NCBI RefSeq assembly: GCF_008014675.1
Contig: NZ_VOXD01000020.1
Span: 1 to 64,000, forward strand
Length of the DNA: 64,000 nucleotides
Direction: 5' to 3'
DNA from: Neolewinella aurantiaca
Lineage (GTDB): Bacteria; Bacteroidota; Bacteroidia; Chitinophagales; Saprospiraceae
This document shows, piece by piece, positions 34,756 to 42,627 of the stretch. Within the stretch, counting starts at the first letter, position 1. Each line of letters begins with the position of its first letter. The notes under the pieces were generated by a model that ran no database searches, was not told the origin of the DNA, and saw only the letters and a list, made by a program, of their open reading frames with translations. Made by a program: the position numbers and the translations under genes.

Positions 34756-35244
34756 TCAAAAACTAGTATCAATCACCCGCAGGCGCTTGTACTTCCCGGT
34801 CTTATATTTTCGTTGGCCGAGAAGCTTGTTGATCAGGAAGCCGGTACCGACGGAGGTGAGGGTGATCATCAGGTCCCGGTTTTCGTATTTGGTCAGTGGG
34901 TTACCGTCGGTATAATTGCCCGCCAGGCTCCAGAACGACCAGCCTACCCCAAAAGTCATCAGGCCGTAGCCAACGGCTGCGCCGGCCGTCGCCCCTCGGT
35001 GAACCGTGTCGATCTCGTCAAGCATAACAAAGCGGTCGTTGATGATGAGTGCCTGAATGTCGGGGCGCATCTCCCGGATGGGGCCTTCCTGCCAGAACTT
35101 ATCGCCTTTCATCTTGAATTTGAGGTATTCACCTTCGTAGACCCGGTCTGATTTAGAGGCGGTGAGTTTTTCGAATATGAGTACACGCTGGGCGCTGACG
35201 CAGGTGCCAAAGGATAGAATAAGGAGCAAGGTGATCAATCTCAT
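34756..35244 (-). CDS. Secreted or envelope protein, 162 aa
   Basis: From the ATG at 35244 the product starts MRLITLLLILSFGTCVSAQ, a clear Sec signal; the longer ORF (from 35331) has none. The mature part has ILIFEKLTAS-type strands with DRVYEGEYLKFKMKGDKFW and a hydrophobic middle (TAGAAVGYGLMTFGVGWSFW), so it may insert in a membrane. No family is recognised. A TATCTTTC box ends 4 bases before the ATG. The signal-peptide codons contain an exact match to the 17-bp element (35191-35207), possibly by chance. Confidence 0.7.
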   Translation of the reverse strand: MRLITLLLILSFGTCVSAQRVLIFEKLTASKSDRVYEGEYLKFKMKGDKFWQEGPIREMRPDIQALIINDRFVMLDEIDTVHRGATAGAAVGYGLMTFGVGWSFWSLAGNYTDGNPLTKYENRDLMITLTSVGTGFLINKLLGQRKYKTGKYKRLRVIDTSF

Positions 35245-35381
35245 AACGGAAAGATAGCTTACTGGCGGAATTGGTTGGTAATGTCGGTATTTACACAATT
35301 CTGTTTTACTGGGGCTCATCCTTCCGAACACCGACTACTTTTCTTCGTTAAAGACGGCATTATTTTATCAAATTCCAGTCG

Positions 35382-36731
35382 TTGATGAAAAAGATCTACC
35401 GGCGCTTATCAGTTGCCTACCACCGTTTTCAGATTAGCAAGTCACCTCAGTTGAATCTGGTGTGGGGGTTCTTCCTCTATACCCTGATCGGATGGCTTAT
35501 GCTATCGATTCCTGTTTTTCATAACACAGATATATCTATTCTCGACAACCTGTTTACGGCCACTTCCGCCGTTTCTACAACTGGCCTGGTAACTGCAGGG
35601 ATGTCTGAGTATAACTTGGCCGGGCAAATAATCGTCGCAGGGTTGATCCAGCTCGGAGGTATCGGCTACATGACCCTGACTACCTACTTCTTACTCTTTA
35701 CGACCCGAAAGATGACAGCCTGGCATCAAAAAATAATCGGTGCGGAGTTTACCATGCCCAATACAATCAAGGTTAAGGATTTTATCAGGAGTGCCATCGC
35801 CTTTACGCTAATCATGGAAGTGCTGGGCGCCATTTGTTTTTATATTGCCTTTACGCAGTCAGGTATGGCGGCAGGTCAAGCGGTTTGGTATAGTATTTTT
35901 CATAGCATTTCTGCCTTCTGTACTGCTGGGTTCGGGCTTTTTGAGGACAGCTTCGTGACCTATCAGGACAACGCATTAATGAATGGAATCATCTCCGTAC
36001 TTGCCATCGCGGGTTCATTGGGCTTCATCGTGATCACGGATGTCTGGTATCGGCTTACGGGGCGGTCGAAAAAGATTTCCTTCACGACGAAAATTGTCGT
36101 CTATGGCTTCGCGCTATTGCTCATCCTGGGGACTGCGCTCGTTTACCTGACAGAACCATTGGTTCAGGAAACATCCAACCCGGCAATGAGCGCCTTTTTT
36201 CAGGCCATGACGGCTATGACTACCGTGGGCTTTAATACTATCTCTACGGGGGCACTCACCCTTCCTATGTTGCTGTTCGTTACTTTCCTGATGTACATCG
36301 GGGCCTCTCCTTCCGGCACGGCCGGAGGTATGAAGATCACAACTCTGACGGCAATACTCGCCATTATCAAAAGTCGGCTGACCGGTAACAAAAAAATAAC
36401 TTTCCTTAGCCGTAGAATACCATTCGAACGCCTCTACGTAGCGACTTCCACTTTCATTCTTTACACTTCGCTTATCTTCTTCTTCACGTTCCTGCTTTCG
36501 TTTTCGGAAGAAGCATCACTTGATTATATCCTGTTTGAAGTGGCTTCTGCTTTGGGGACGGTAGGCCTGAGCGCTGGCCTTACCAGCGAGCTGAGCACGG
36601 TAGGGAAGCTCATGTTTATCCTCATTATGTTCATCGGGAGGGTAGGCGTTCTGACCTTCGGGTTTGCGCTGTTGGAGCGTAAAGGTGAGGAGCAGGAAGA
36701 GCAGTATTCCGAAGGGGACATCGCCGTGTAA
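35382..36731 (+). CDS. TrkH/KtrB-family potassium uptake protein
   Basis: 449 residues of an inner-membrane K+ channel subunit. Four M1-P-M2 units can be followed. Selectivity-filter regions include SAVSTTGLVTAGM (first), ISAFCTAGFGLFEDS (second), MTAMTTVGFNTISTG (third) and ASALGTVGLSAGLT (fourth), and the APSGTAGGMK-type block reads GASPSGTAGGMKITT. Members need a cytoplasmic TrkA/KtrA regulator, and none is adjacent. The length fits KtrB better than TrkH, but I leave the symbol open. Confidence 0.92.
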   Translation: MMKKIYRRLSVAYHRFQISKSPQLNLVWGFFLYTLIGWLMLSIPVFHNTDISILDNLFTATSAVSTTGLVTAGMSEYNLAGQIIVAGLIQLGGIGYMTLTTYFLLFTTRKMTAWHQKIIGAEFTMPNTIKVKDFIRSAIAFTLIMEVLGAICFYIAFTQSGMAAGQAVWYSIFHSISAFCTAGFGLFEDSFVTYQDNALMNGIISVLAIAGSLGFIVITDVWYRLTGRSKKISFTTKIVVYGFALLLILGTALVYLTEPLVQETSNPAMSAFFQAMTAMTTVGFNTISTGALTLPMLLFVTFLMYIGASPSGTAGGMKITTLTAILAIIKSRLTGNKKITFLSRRIPFERLYVATSTFILYTSLIFFFTFLLSFSEEASLDYILFEVASALGTVGLSAGLTSELSTVGKLMFILIMFIGRVGVLTFGFALLERKGEEQEEQYSEGDIAV

Positions 36732-36793
36732 GCCCCATCTGGCTGAGTACATTTTCATTACCTTGTGTAGATCTTACAAAACACACTCACCAA

Positions 36794-38041
36794 ATGAAAT
36801 TCACGCACCTACCTCTCCTGGCTCTCCTGGGACTTTTCCTCTGCACCTGCGGCAGCGCCCCGGAAAACACTTCCAATGCCGATGCTGAAATGCGCGCCCA
36901 TGCCAACGAGCTGGCCCAGAAATACCTGATCACCGACGGCCACGTAGACCTGCCCTACCGCCTCAAAGTCAGAAACTTCAAACTCGACAAAGAGTACCTG
37001 GGGATACCCATCGAAACCGACGCCGGAGACTTCGACTACGTACGCGCAAAAGAGGGCGGCCTGGATGCTCCCTTTATGTCTATCTACATCCCCAGCAGAC
37101 TGCAGGAAGAACCGGGCGAAAGCCCCAAACTGGCAGATAGCCTCATCACGATGGTAAAGGGAATCGCCGATGCCCATCCCGATAAATTCCGTGTTACCTA
37201 CACCCCCGACGAAATGGTCGCCAACTTCGAAGCGGGCATCGTGAGCCTGCCGATGGGTATGGAAAACGGATCTCCGATCGAGGATAAAATCGAACGCGTG
37301 AAGGAGTACAAAGACAAAGGCATCAGCTACATCACCCTCACCCACGCCAAGGACAACCTGATCTGCGACTCGAGCTACGATACCACCGCTACCCACGGAG
37401 GATTGAGCGATTTTGGTCGTGATGTAGTGAAAGAAATGAACCGGGTCGGCATCATGGTCGACATCAGCCACGTCAGCGACAAAACCTTCTGGCAGGTAGT
37501 GGAAATGACCGACGTGCCGATGATCGCAAGCCACTCGAGTGTACGCCATTTCACGCCCGGTTTCGAACGCAATATGGACGATGAGATGATCAAACGCCTC
37601 GGCGAAGAAGGTGGCATCATCCAGATCAACTTCGGCTCAACTTTCCTGGATGGTGCATTACGGACCCGCCAGGACAGTCTCCGCGGCGTTTTCATGGAAC
37701 GCCTCGCCGCAAAAGATATGAAGTACGGGGACGAAGGCACCGACGAGATGCAGGAGGCCTTCGAGAAAGAATTTCCTACCCTTTACTCCGACCTTGAAAT
37801 GGTCGCCGATCACATCGACCGTGTAGTGAAACTCGCAGGCATCGATCACGTAGGCTTAGGCTCCGACTTCGACGGTGTGGGAGACTCCCTTCCTACCGGC
37901 CTGAAAGACGTATCTGATTTCCCTAACCTGATCTACACGCTGCTGAAGCGTGGTTATGCGGATGAGGATATCGAGAAAATCTGCTCGGGCAACGTTATCC
38001 GCGTCTGGAAAGCGGTCGAGGCCGCAGCTAAGGCGAAGTAA
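36794..38041 (+). CDS. Membrane dipeptidase (peptidase M19) lipoprotein
   Basis: 415 residues. A lipoprotein signal (MKFTHLPLLALLGLFLCTCG, Cys near 17-19) is followed by a renal-dipeptidase-type TIM barrel. Metal-binding and active-site blocks seen: ITDGHVDLPYR, MGMENGSPIEDK, ITLTHAKDNLICDSS, MVDISHVSDKTFW, IASHSSVRHF and HVGLGSDFDGVGD. It cleaves dipeptides, including some with D-residues, in the periplasm. The codons of the signal peptide match the 17-bp element (36843-36859). It is followed by a strong hairpin. Confidence 0.92.
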   Translation: MKFTHLPLLALLGLFLCTCGSAPENTSNADAEMRAHANELAQKYLITDGHVDLPYRLKVRNFKLDKEYLGIPIETDAGDFDYVRAKEGGLDAPFMSIYIPSRLQEEPGESPKLADSLITMVKGIADAHPDKFRVTYTPDEMVANFEAGIVSLPMGMENGSPIEDKIERVKEYKDKGISYITLTHAKDNLICDSSYDTTATHGGLSDFGRDVVKEMNRVGIMVDISHVSDKTFWQVVEMTDVPMIASHSSVRHFTPGFERNMDDEMIKRLGEEGGIIQINFGSTFLDGALRTRQDSLRGVFMERLAAKDMKYGDEGTDEMQEAFEKEFPTLYSDLEMVADHIDRVVKLAGIDHVGLGSDFDGVGDSLPTGLKDVSDFPNLIYTLLKRGYADEDIEKICSGNVIRVWKAVEAAAKAK

Positions 38042-38044
38042 GGT

Positions 38045-38103
38045 AACGGGCGGGGAGCTGTGCTTCAGGCTTTCACTTGTCGGGAGGCAGCCCCTCGCCC
38101 GTT
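38045..38103 (+). terminator. Terminator after the dipeptidase gene
   Basis: AACGGGCG (38045-38052) pairs with CGCCCGTT (38096-38103), extended inward by GGGGAGCTG against CAGCCCC with a bulge. Confidence 0.65.
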
Positions 38104-38167
38104 CTCCTTGTTTAGCCCATCTGAAATTCAACCCCCTGTTAACATGCAAGAAAAATTATGTCCACCA

Positions 38168-38359
38168 ATGAAGAAGCGACAGCTCCTCGGTTTAGGTCTG
38201 TTATTTACCGGTGTTGGTTTATTGGTTGTTTTCAGTGTTGAACTGGAGATGCTTTCTTCTGTCCCGAAGTCTCGCTTTTGGAAAAGCTTTGGGTGGACGC
38301 TGACGGTACCTGGTTTGCTGGCCTGCCTTTACGCCATGATCTTCATGAAAGAAAAGTGA
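38168..38359 (+). CDS. Small two-helix membrane protein, 63 aa
   Basis: From the ATG at 38168 the product starts MKKRQLLGLGLLFTGVGLLV. It has two hydrophobic segments (about 5-23 and 41-58, SFGWTLTVPGLLACLYAMIF) joined by a short loop, and a basic tail MKEK. The longer ORF (from 38060) has a poor N-terminus and overlaps the preceding hairpin, so I prefer this start. No family is recognised. It converges with rnpA, 17 bases away. Confidence 0.6.
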   Translation: MKKRQLLGLGLLFTGVGLLVVFSVELEMLSSVPKSRFWKSFGWTLTVPGLLACLYAMIFMKEK

Positions 38360-38376
38360 ACCTGCCGGGAATATCG

Positions 38377-38829
38377 CTATACCTGCTTTGCGAATTTCTC
38401 CAGGACTTTGATCATCTTTCTTTCCACATATTTATAGGGCATCTCTTCTTTGCCCGTGTAAATAAACATCAGTGCAAACTGGCGTTCAGGAATTATCCCC
38501 GGTTCGGTGTGCGCCCCGATCAAATGCTTATTCAATCGGTAGGCTTCCCGCATCAAACGTTTGATCCGGTTGCGGGCTGCCGCTTTTTTGAAGCGGCGTT
38601 TCGGGACCACAAAGCCGGCCTGGAACGGGAAGGTTCCGCGTACTTCTTCTGTTTCTCCGAAGGCAACCCGAATAGGATAAGCCGTAGCCGAGCGTGCGCC
38701 TTTCCCAAAGAGCCGACCGATCTCCTTGCGAGACTTAAGCCGCTCCTGACTATAAAATTTATAAGACAAAATAGGTGCCGGTTTATTGTTCTGGTACGGG
38801 CCGGAACGAAGGATTGTTTTATTCAGCAT
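38377..38829 (-). CDS. rnpA: Ribonuclease P protein component
   Basis: 150 residues at most. RnpA is the small basic protein that helps RNase P RNA cut tRNA leaders. Seen: YSQERLKSRKEIGRLFGKG near the N-terminus and the RNR motif FKKAAARNRIKRLMREAYR. The first ~20 residues are unusual for the family, so a TTG at 38769 (giving LSYKFYSQERL) could be the true start. Read from the ATG at 38829, it overlaps the end of the PhoD-DUF1499 gene by 11 bases. The usual neighbours (rpmH, yidC, dnaA) are absent. Confidence 0.9.
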   Translation of the reverse strand: MLNKTILRSGPYQNNKPAPILSYKFYSQERLKSRKEIGRLFGKGARSATAYPIRVAFGETEEVRGTFPFQAGFVVPKRRFKKAAARNRIKRLMREAYRLNKHLIGAHTEPGIIPERQFALMFIYTGKEEMPYKYVERKMIKVLEKFAKQV

Positions 38830-40297
38830 TGAAGGCTTTCACTACTTTGTCCATACGTTTGGCGTTTGCTCCGAGGTCGCTGTGTCCAACCCGGCTGGCA
38901 CTGCGGTAGTGAATGAGCTTTGCCTCTTCGTCGAAGAGGAACTCAACGTCGTCGATGAAAGGGATGGGCCACGTTTTGAAAGTGTAGTGGAGGTAATTGT
39001 CGGTTTCTGTTTTGAGGCGGGTACGCTTCATGCCGTCGATGGCTTTCATCAGGCGCAACTTGGCGTCGGAAGTAGAGCCGATGTAAGGGATCGGGTCGCG
39101 CTTTTTAGCTTCCTGATCGGTTTGGGTAGAAACGCAATTGGGGCTTTGTGGGCAGGGCTTCAGTTCGGTTGGCATACTGGAATTAGCGTAAATTGTTTTA
39201 GACAGGGCTTCTTTGTCGGCGGCGGCAAGGTCCTGATTCAGGCTGAGGGTAGCCAGTAGCTTGTCGTCATCAATACCTCTTACTTCGGCCAGGAGTTCCG
39301 GGCCTTCGTCAGACCAAACGTAATGCAACAGTCCGTAGTTCTTTACCCCGATGAGTGGACTGATCCTGTACGCATTTTCCTCCTTCGCTGCTTCGTAGGA
39401 ATGGGTAAGCCCGCTTGAGGTTACTTCGTAAACGGGGTAGTCCCCTACGTTTACCTGGCTGATTTCCGCGATGTGGCGGTCTCCGCTGATCAGAAGGGGA
39501 AGGTTGGGGCGGGTGGTATTGAGAAGAGCAAGAATACGTTTGCGTGCGGCGGGGAAATTGGCCCATTTTTCGTAGCCGTGCTCCTCGGGTAATACCTGGA
39601 TACTGCTGGCGATGATGTGAGCGGAGGCGTCGTTGCTGCGCAACTCGTTTTCGAACCAGGCCCATTGAGCTTCGCCCAGGATGTCACCCGTTTTATTCTG
39701 GCCGTAACGGTGGCCATCCTCGGTTGGCGCCACCACGGCGTCGCGGAAGTAACGACTATCGAGCAGAATCACTTTAACGGTGCGGTCACCTTCTCCTACG
39801 ATGTAGCTCTGGTAGCCACCTTCGCGCTGACGGACCGCCGCATCGGCGGGTACGTCGAGGAACTCGAGCAAATGGTCGCGGGCAGCAGCACGGTGTTCGT
39901 ACTCTTTGCCCCCATCGTTCATCCCGTAGTCGTGATCGTCGTAGATACCGTAAACGAGTTCAGTGTTACCGATAAAACTGGCGTATTCCGGAGCTTTTTT
40001 CTGGATGTCGTACTGTTCCGGGATACCTTCGATGCCGTAACGGTCGGCGTAGATGATGTCTCCAAGCCAGAGCCATACATCGGGCTTATGTGCACCAATC
40101 ACGGGCCAGTAATCCTGGGGGAGGTCCTGACGGTTACAACTGCCAAATGCAATGGTGGTTACGTCGGCTTCGTCGGCCTCGGCTTCTGTTTGCAGAACGG
40201 CGGGGCTTACGGATTTTGAAGTTTCGGCTTGCCAGAAGAGGTAGGCGATGAAGGCCAGAGCAAGGGCGAGAACAATTTTCAGGCTGGTCTTAAGCAT
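38819..40297 (-). CDS. PhoD-like phosphatase/phosphodiesterase fused to DUF1499
   Basis: 492 residues. An N-terminal membrane anchor (about 5-24) is followed by a PhoD-like metallophosphoesterase domain (about 45-355), with TIAFGSCNRQDLP, DVWLWLGDIIYADR, YGIYDDHDYGMNDGG and LLISGDRHIAEIS holding the metal ligands. The last ~110 residues (from PCPQSPNCVSTQ through IPFIDDVEFLFD and YRSASRVGHSDLGAN) are a DUF1499 domain, usually a separate protein. PhoD-like enzymes cleave phosphodiesters outside the cytoplasm. The start overlaps the upstream gene by 8 bases and the end overlaps rnpA by 11. Confidence 0.85.
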   Translation of the reverse strand: MLKTSLKIVLALALAFIAYLFWQAETSKSVSPAVLQTEAEADEADVTTIAFGSCNRQDLPQDYWPVIGAHKPDVWLWLGDIIYADRYGIEGIPEQYDIQKKAPEYASFIGNTELVYGIYDDHDYGMNDGGKEYEHRAAARDHLLEFLDVPADAAVRQREGGYQSYIVGEGDRTVKVILLDSRYFRDAVVAPTEDGHRYGQNKTGDILGEAQWAWFENELRSNDASAHIIASSIQVLPEEHGYEKWANFPAARKRILALLNTTRPNLPLLISGDRHIAEISQVNVGDYPVYEVTSSGLTHSYEAAKEENAYRISPLIGVKNYGLLHYVWSDEGPELLAEVRGIDDDKLLATLSLNQDLAAADKEALSKTIYANSSMPTELKPCPQSPNCVSTQTDQEAKKRDPIPYIGSTSDAKLRLMKAIDGMKRTRLKTETDNYLHYTFKTWPIPFIDDVEFLFDEEAKLIHYRSASRVGHSDLGANAKRMDKVVKAFNAE

Positions 40298-40982
40298 AAC
40301 GGCGGCGGACTAATTCGATGAACTCACGAGCGGTTTCTTTTTTGTCTTCTTCCATCCAGTTGAACCGGCGGGCGAGGCTTTCGAGCACGGGCTGTGCGGC
40401 GGGCATCGATCCGGAAACGTTCAGTGTGCGCAGGGTGGTATTAAGCAATTCGTTGTCGCCGCCAAAGAGGTCTCTGGTAAACAAGACCCGGTTGTTGATG
40501 GTGAGTGATTTGGTGAGGTCCTTCAGTGGCTGGCGGCCAAACGGGTTGGCATGAGGATCTTCCGCAAAAAGTTCTTTGACGGGACCGGAAGGGGTCGTGT
40601 TTACCACTGGCTCAGGAGCTGGAACGGGGCGGGGGATTTGCTCGACCGGAGCTGGCGGAGGAGTGGGCGCGGGCGCAGGTGCCGGGGCTGGTTTCGGGGC
40701 TGGTGGAGGAACGACAACCGGTTTTTCGACCTTTACAACGGGCGGCGGCGCGGGCGCCGGAGCCGGAGGAGTGGCGTCGGGCACAGGTGGTGTTACTGTT
40801 TTTGGGGTTGGGGGCGTTGTTCTTCCCGTACCCTGATCGGCGTACAATTCGTAGAGCTCCCGCAAGTAGCCGAGCATTAAGTCGCGCTCCATAGCGGAGA
40901 GTTTACCCCCATCGTCGAGCTGGAGACTTTTGTGCAACGCAGTAATGCGGCTTATCAGACGGTCGGCGGAAGACTGGGACAT
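40290..40982 (-). CDS. Pro/Ala-linker protein conserved in Bacteroidota
   Basis: 230 residues in three parts. An N-terminal helical segment (about 1-52, SQSSADRLISRITALHKSL) is followed by a Pro/Ala/Val-rich linker (about 55-135) and a C-terminal domain (about 140-230) with LTKSLTINNRVLFTRDLFGG and FNWMEEDKKETAREFIELV. I recall the C-terminal block from conserved proteins of unknown function in the phylum. It starts an overlapping three-gene unit with the PhoD-DUF1499 gene and rnpA. A TATCTTCG box (41051-41058, minus) lies about 69 bases upstream. The linker holds an exact chance-like match to the 17-bp element. Confidence 0.75.
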   Translation of the reverse strand: MSQSSADRLISRITALHKSLQLDDGGKLSAMERDLMLGYLRELYELYADQGTGRTTPPTPKTVTPPVPDATPPAPAPAPPPVVKVEKPVVVPPPAPKPAPAPAPAPTPPPAPVEQIPRPVPAPEPVVNTTPSGPVKELFAEDPHANPFGRQPLKDLTKSLTINNRVLFTRDLFGGDNELLNTTLRTLNVSGSMPAAQPVLESLARRFNWMEEDKKETAREFIELVRRRYA

Positions 40983-41040
40983 GGGAAGGTTGTATTTTAG
41001 TTCGTTGGTATTTGGGTACGTTGGAGCGGCCGGAGGTTGT

Positions 41041-41058
41041 TACTTTTGGGCGAAGATA
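41041..41058. promoter_or_regulatory. Divergent -7 boxes for tdk and the Pro/Ala-linker operon
   Basis: TACTTTTG (41041-41048, plus) and TATCTTCG (41051-41058, minus) lie back to back, two bases apart, between two diverging genes. The plus box is a full match to TAnnTTTG. Transcription from one may interfere with the other. Confidence 0.5.
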
Positions 41059-41153
41059 AAATTACGTGCCGATTTAAAGGGTATTCTGGTTGCCATTACT
41101 CCGCGTGAACATATCTGAAGAATCAAAGTACCAACGAACCAAAATACCAATTC

Positions 41154-41738
41154 ATGTTTCTGGAGCCTCATTTTAGCGGTCAACGCAGCGGATGGATAGA
41201 AGTTATCTGCGGAAGTATGTTTTCCGGAAAAACAGAAGAATTAATCCGTCGGCTGAAGCGCGCACGCATAGCCGGGCAAAAAGTAGAAATCTTCAAGCCT
41301 AAAATCGATACCCGCTACGGCGAATCGAAAGTCGTATCTCACGACAGTAATTCTTTGCTGGCTACCCCTATTTCTGATACAAGCAAATTGCTCGGGGTCT
41401 CCGAAGACGTTACCGTTGTCGGCCTCGATGAGGCACAGTTTTTTGAAGATGCTGTAGTCGATCACGTCATCGAACTTGCTAACCGGGGCAAGCGCATCGT
41501 GATCGCCGGTCTCGACATGGATTTCAGGGGAAAGCCCTTCGGCCCCATCTGCCAGTTACTGGCAGTAGCCGAATACATCACTAAGGTACACGCCATTTGC
41601 TCGCACTGCGGAGCACTGGCCACCCATTCTTACCGTAAAACCCAGAGCCAGGATACGGTTGTTTTGGGTGAAACGGACCTTTATGAAGCCCGCTGCCGGA
41701 GGTGCTACGGAATGGGGAATATCCTGGACCTTAAGTAG
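41154..41738 (+). CDS. tdk: Thymidine kinase
   Basis: 194 residues of a type II (TK1-like) thymidine kinase, a nucleotide salvage enzyme. The P-loop is [14 protein letters not shown] (about 20-33), the catalytic region is [11 protein letters not shown], and the substrate loop is [14 protein letters not shown]. The zinc-binding cysteines are present as CSHCG and ARCRRC. The start is set by the leader, which is G-poor (ACCAACGAACCAAAATACCA) and runs to the ATG at 41154. Confidence 0.96.
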   Translation: MFLEPHFSGQRSGWIEVICGSMFSGKTEELIRRLKRARIAGQKVEIFKPKIDTRYGESKVVSHDSNSLLATPISDTSKLLGVSEDVTVVGLDEAQFFEDAVVDHVIELANRGKRIVIAGLDMDFRGKPFGPICQLLAVAEYITKVHAICSHCGALATHSYRKTQSQDTVVLGETDLYEARCRRCYGMGNILDLK

Positions 41739-41749
41739 GAAAGATTGTA

Positions 41750-41849
41750 GGTAGTTGGTAGAAAACAAGGTGTTATACTGTCTTGCTATGCGCTACGCAC
41801 CATATGATGCGAGCGGCTATCCCGGCAGCATTATCTTCTACCAACTACC
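41750..41849. repeat. 100-base inverted-repeat element between tdk and a lipoprotein gene
   Basis: GGTAGTTGGTAGAA (41750-41763) pairs with TTCTACCAACTACC (41836-41849), a perfect 14-bp stem, with an inner CGCT.CGCA/TGCGAGCG hairpin around CATATG. The last 27 bases match 55731-55757 at 23 positions. It lies between converging genes, so it may be a terminator or a small non-autonomous element. Confidence 0.6.
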
Positions 41850-41883
41850 CACTACTTTCTGTGCTTGACAAGGGACTAGTGGG

Positions 41884-42378
41884 CTAGTGTTTATGCCCGT
41901 GATCGTCTCCGTCACTGTGGCTGTGTCCGGCGTGGTCGCCCAACAGCTCAGCGGCAGCGCCCAGCGCTGCGTTAGTGGCCGTTTCTACTTTGGCAATGTC
42001 AGCAGCCTCCTGCTTGATGTAAGTGATGATGGCTTCGTTGTCCATGCTGCCACGGAGGTCATCCAGAGATTTGAGGTTGCCCATCCATTCCATCATACCG
42101 TCGTTGGTATCTTCGAGTTGCTCGTAAGTGGCCTCCAGCAGGTCTTTTTTGCCGGGGTCCAGATCAGGAGCTTCGAGCTGGGCGGTGATGGCTTTCTGGG
42201 CGGCGGTGATTTTGCCCATCATGGGCATTACCCGGTCGTGGCCTGCCATCATGGCGTCATAGGCCGTCTGTTGAGATGCATGAGCAGCTTCGGTAGCTGC
42301 TTTTTCTGCAGCTGCGGTGTCTTCTCCGCAGGAGGTGAAAGCGAGGGTGAAAACGAAAAGTAATGTGAGGTAACGCAT
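41884..42378 (-). CDS. Lipoprotein with His-rich tail
   Basis: 164 residues. The lipoprotein signal MRYLTLLFVFTLAFTSCGED has its cysteine at 17. The mature part is helical (Ala/Glu/Met/Lys-rich, for example AHASQQTAYDAMMAGHDRVM, QLEDTNDGMMEWMGNLKSL). It ends in HAGHSHSDGDDHGHKH, a likely metal-binding tail. The Met- and His-rich make-up suggests a periplasmic copper, zinc or nickel binder, which is inference. No metal transport genes are adjacent. A dispersed element lies 105 bases upstream. Confidence 0.75.
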   Translation of the reverse strand: MRYLTLLFVFTLAFTSCGEDTAAAEKAATEAAHASQQTAYDAMMAGHDRVMPMMGKITAAQKAITAQLEAPDLDPGKKDLLEATYEQLEDTNDGMMEWMGNLKSLDDLRGSMDNEAIITYIKQEAADIAKVETATNAALGAAAELLGDHAGHSHSDGDDHGHKH

Positions 42379-42482
42379 AGGTTGGTTTGTTTACCTTTAA
42401 GAAAGCTTTTGCCGGGCCAAGGGTTCATTGCCTGAGCATGAATACTTGCGCCCTGACCCGGCTCTTCTTAAAACCTCTGTTT

Positions 42483-42499
42483 GCACCTGCGGACGCGCC
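42483..42499 (+). repeat. Dispersed 17-bp element, copy 9
   Basis: GCACCTGCGGACGCGCC, preceded by CTGTTT and followed by AGAAAAT. It lies upstream of the His-rich lipoprotein gene, in the opposite orientation. Confidence 0.8.
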
Positions 42500-42627
42500 A
42501 GAAAATGAGTTGCTGGAAAGCGCTCACGTTACGGGCACGAAGAAATCGCCCGTTTGTATCAGGTTCGGTCCTCTCAGCATTTTTTTGCCTTTGGTAACCG
42601 GGCCCAATCCCGATTATTTCCTGCGGT

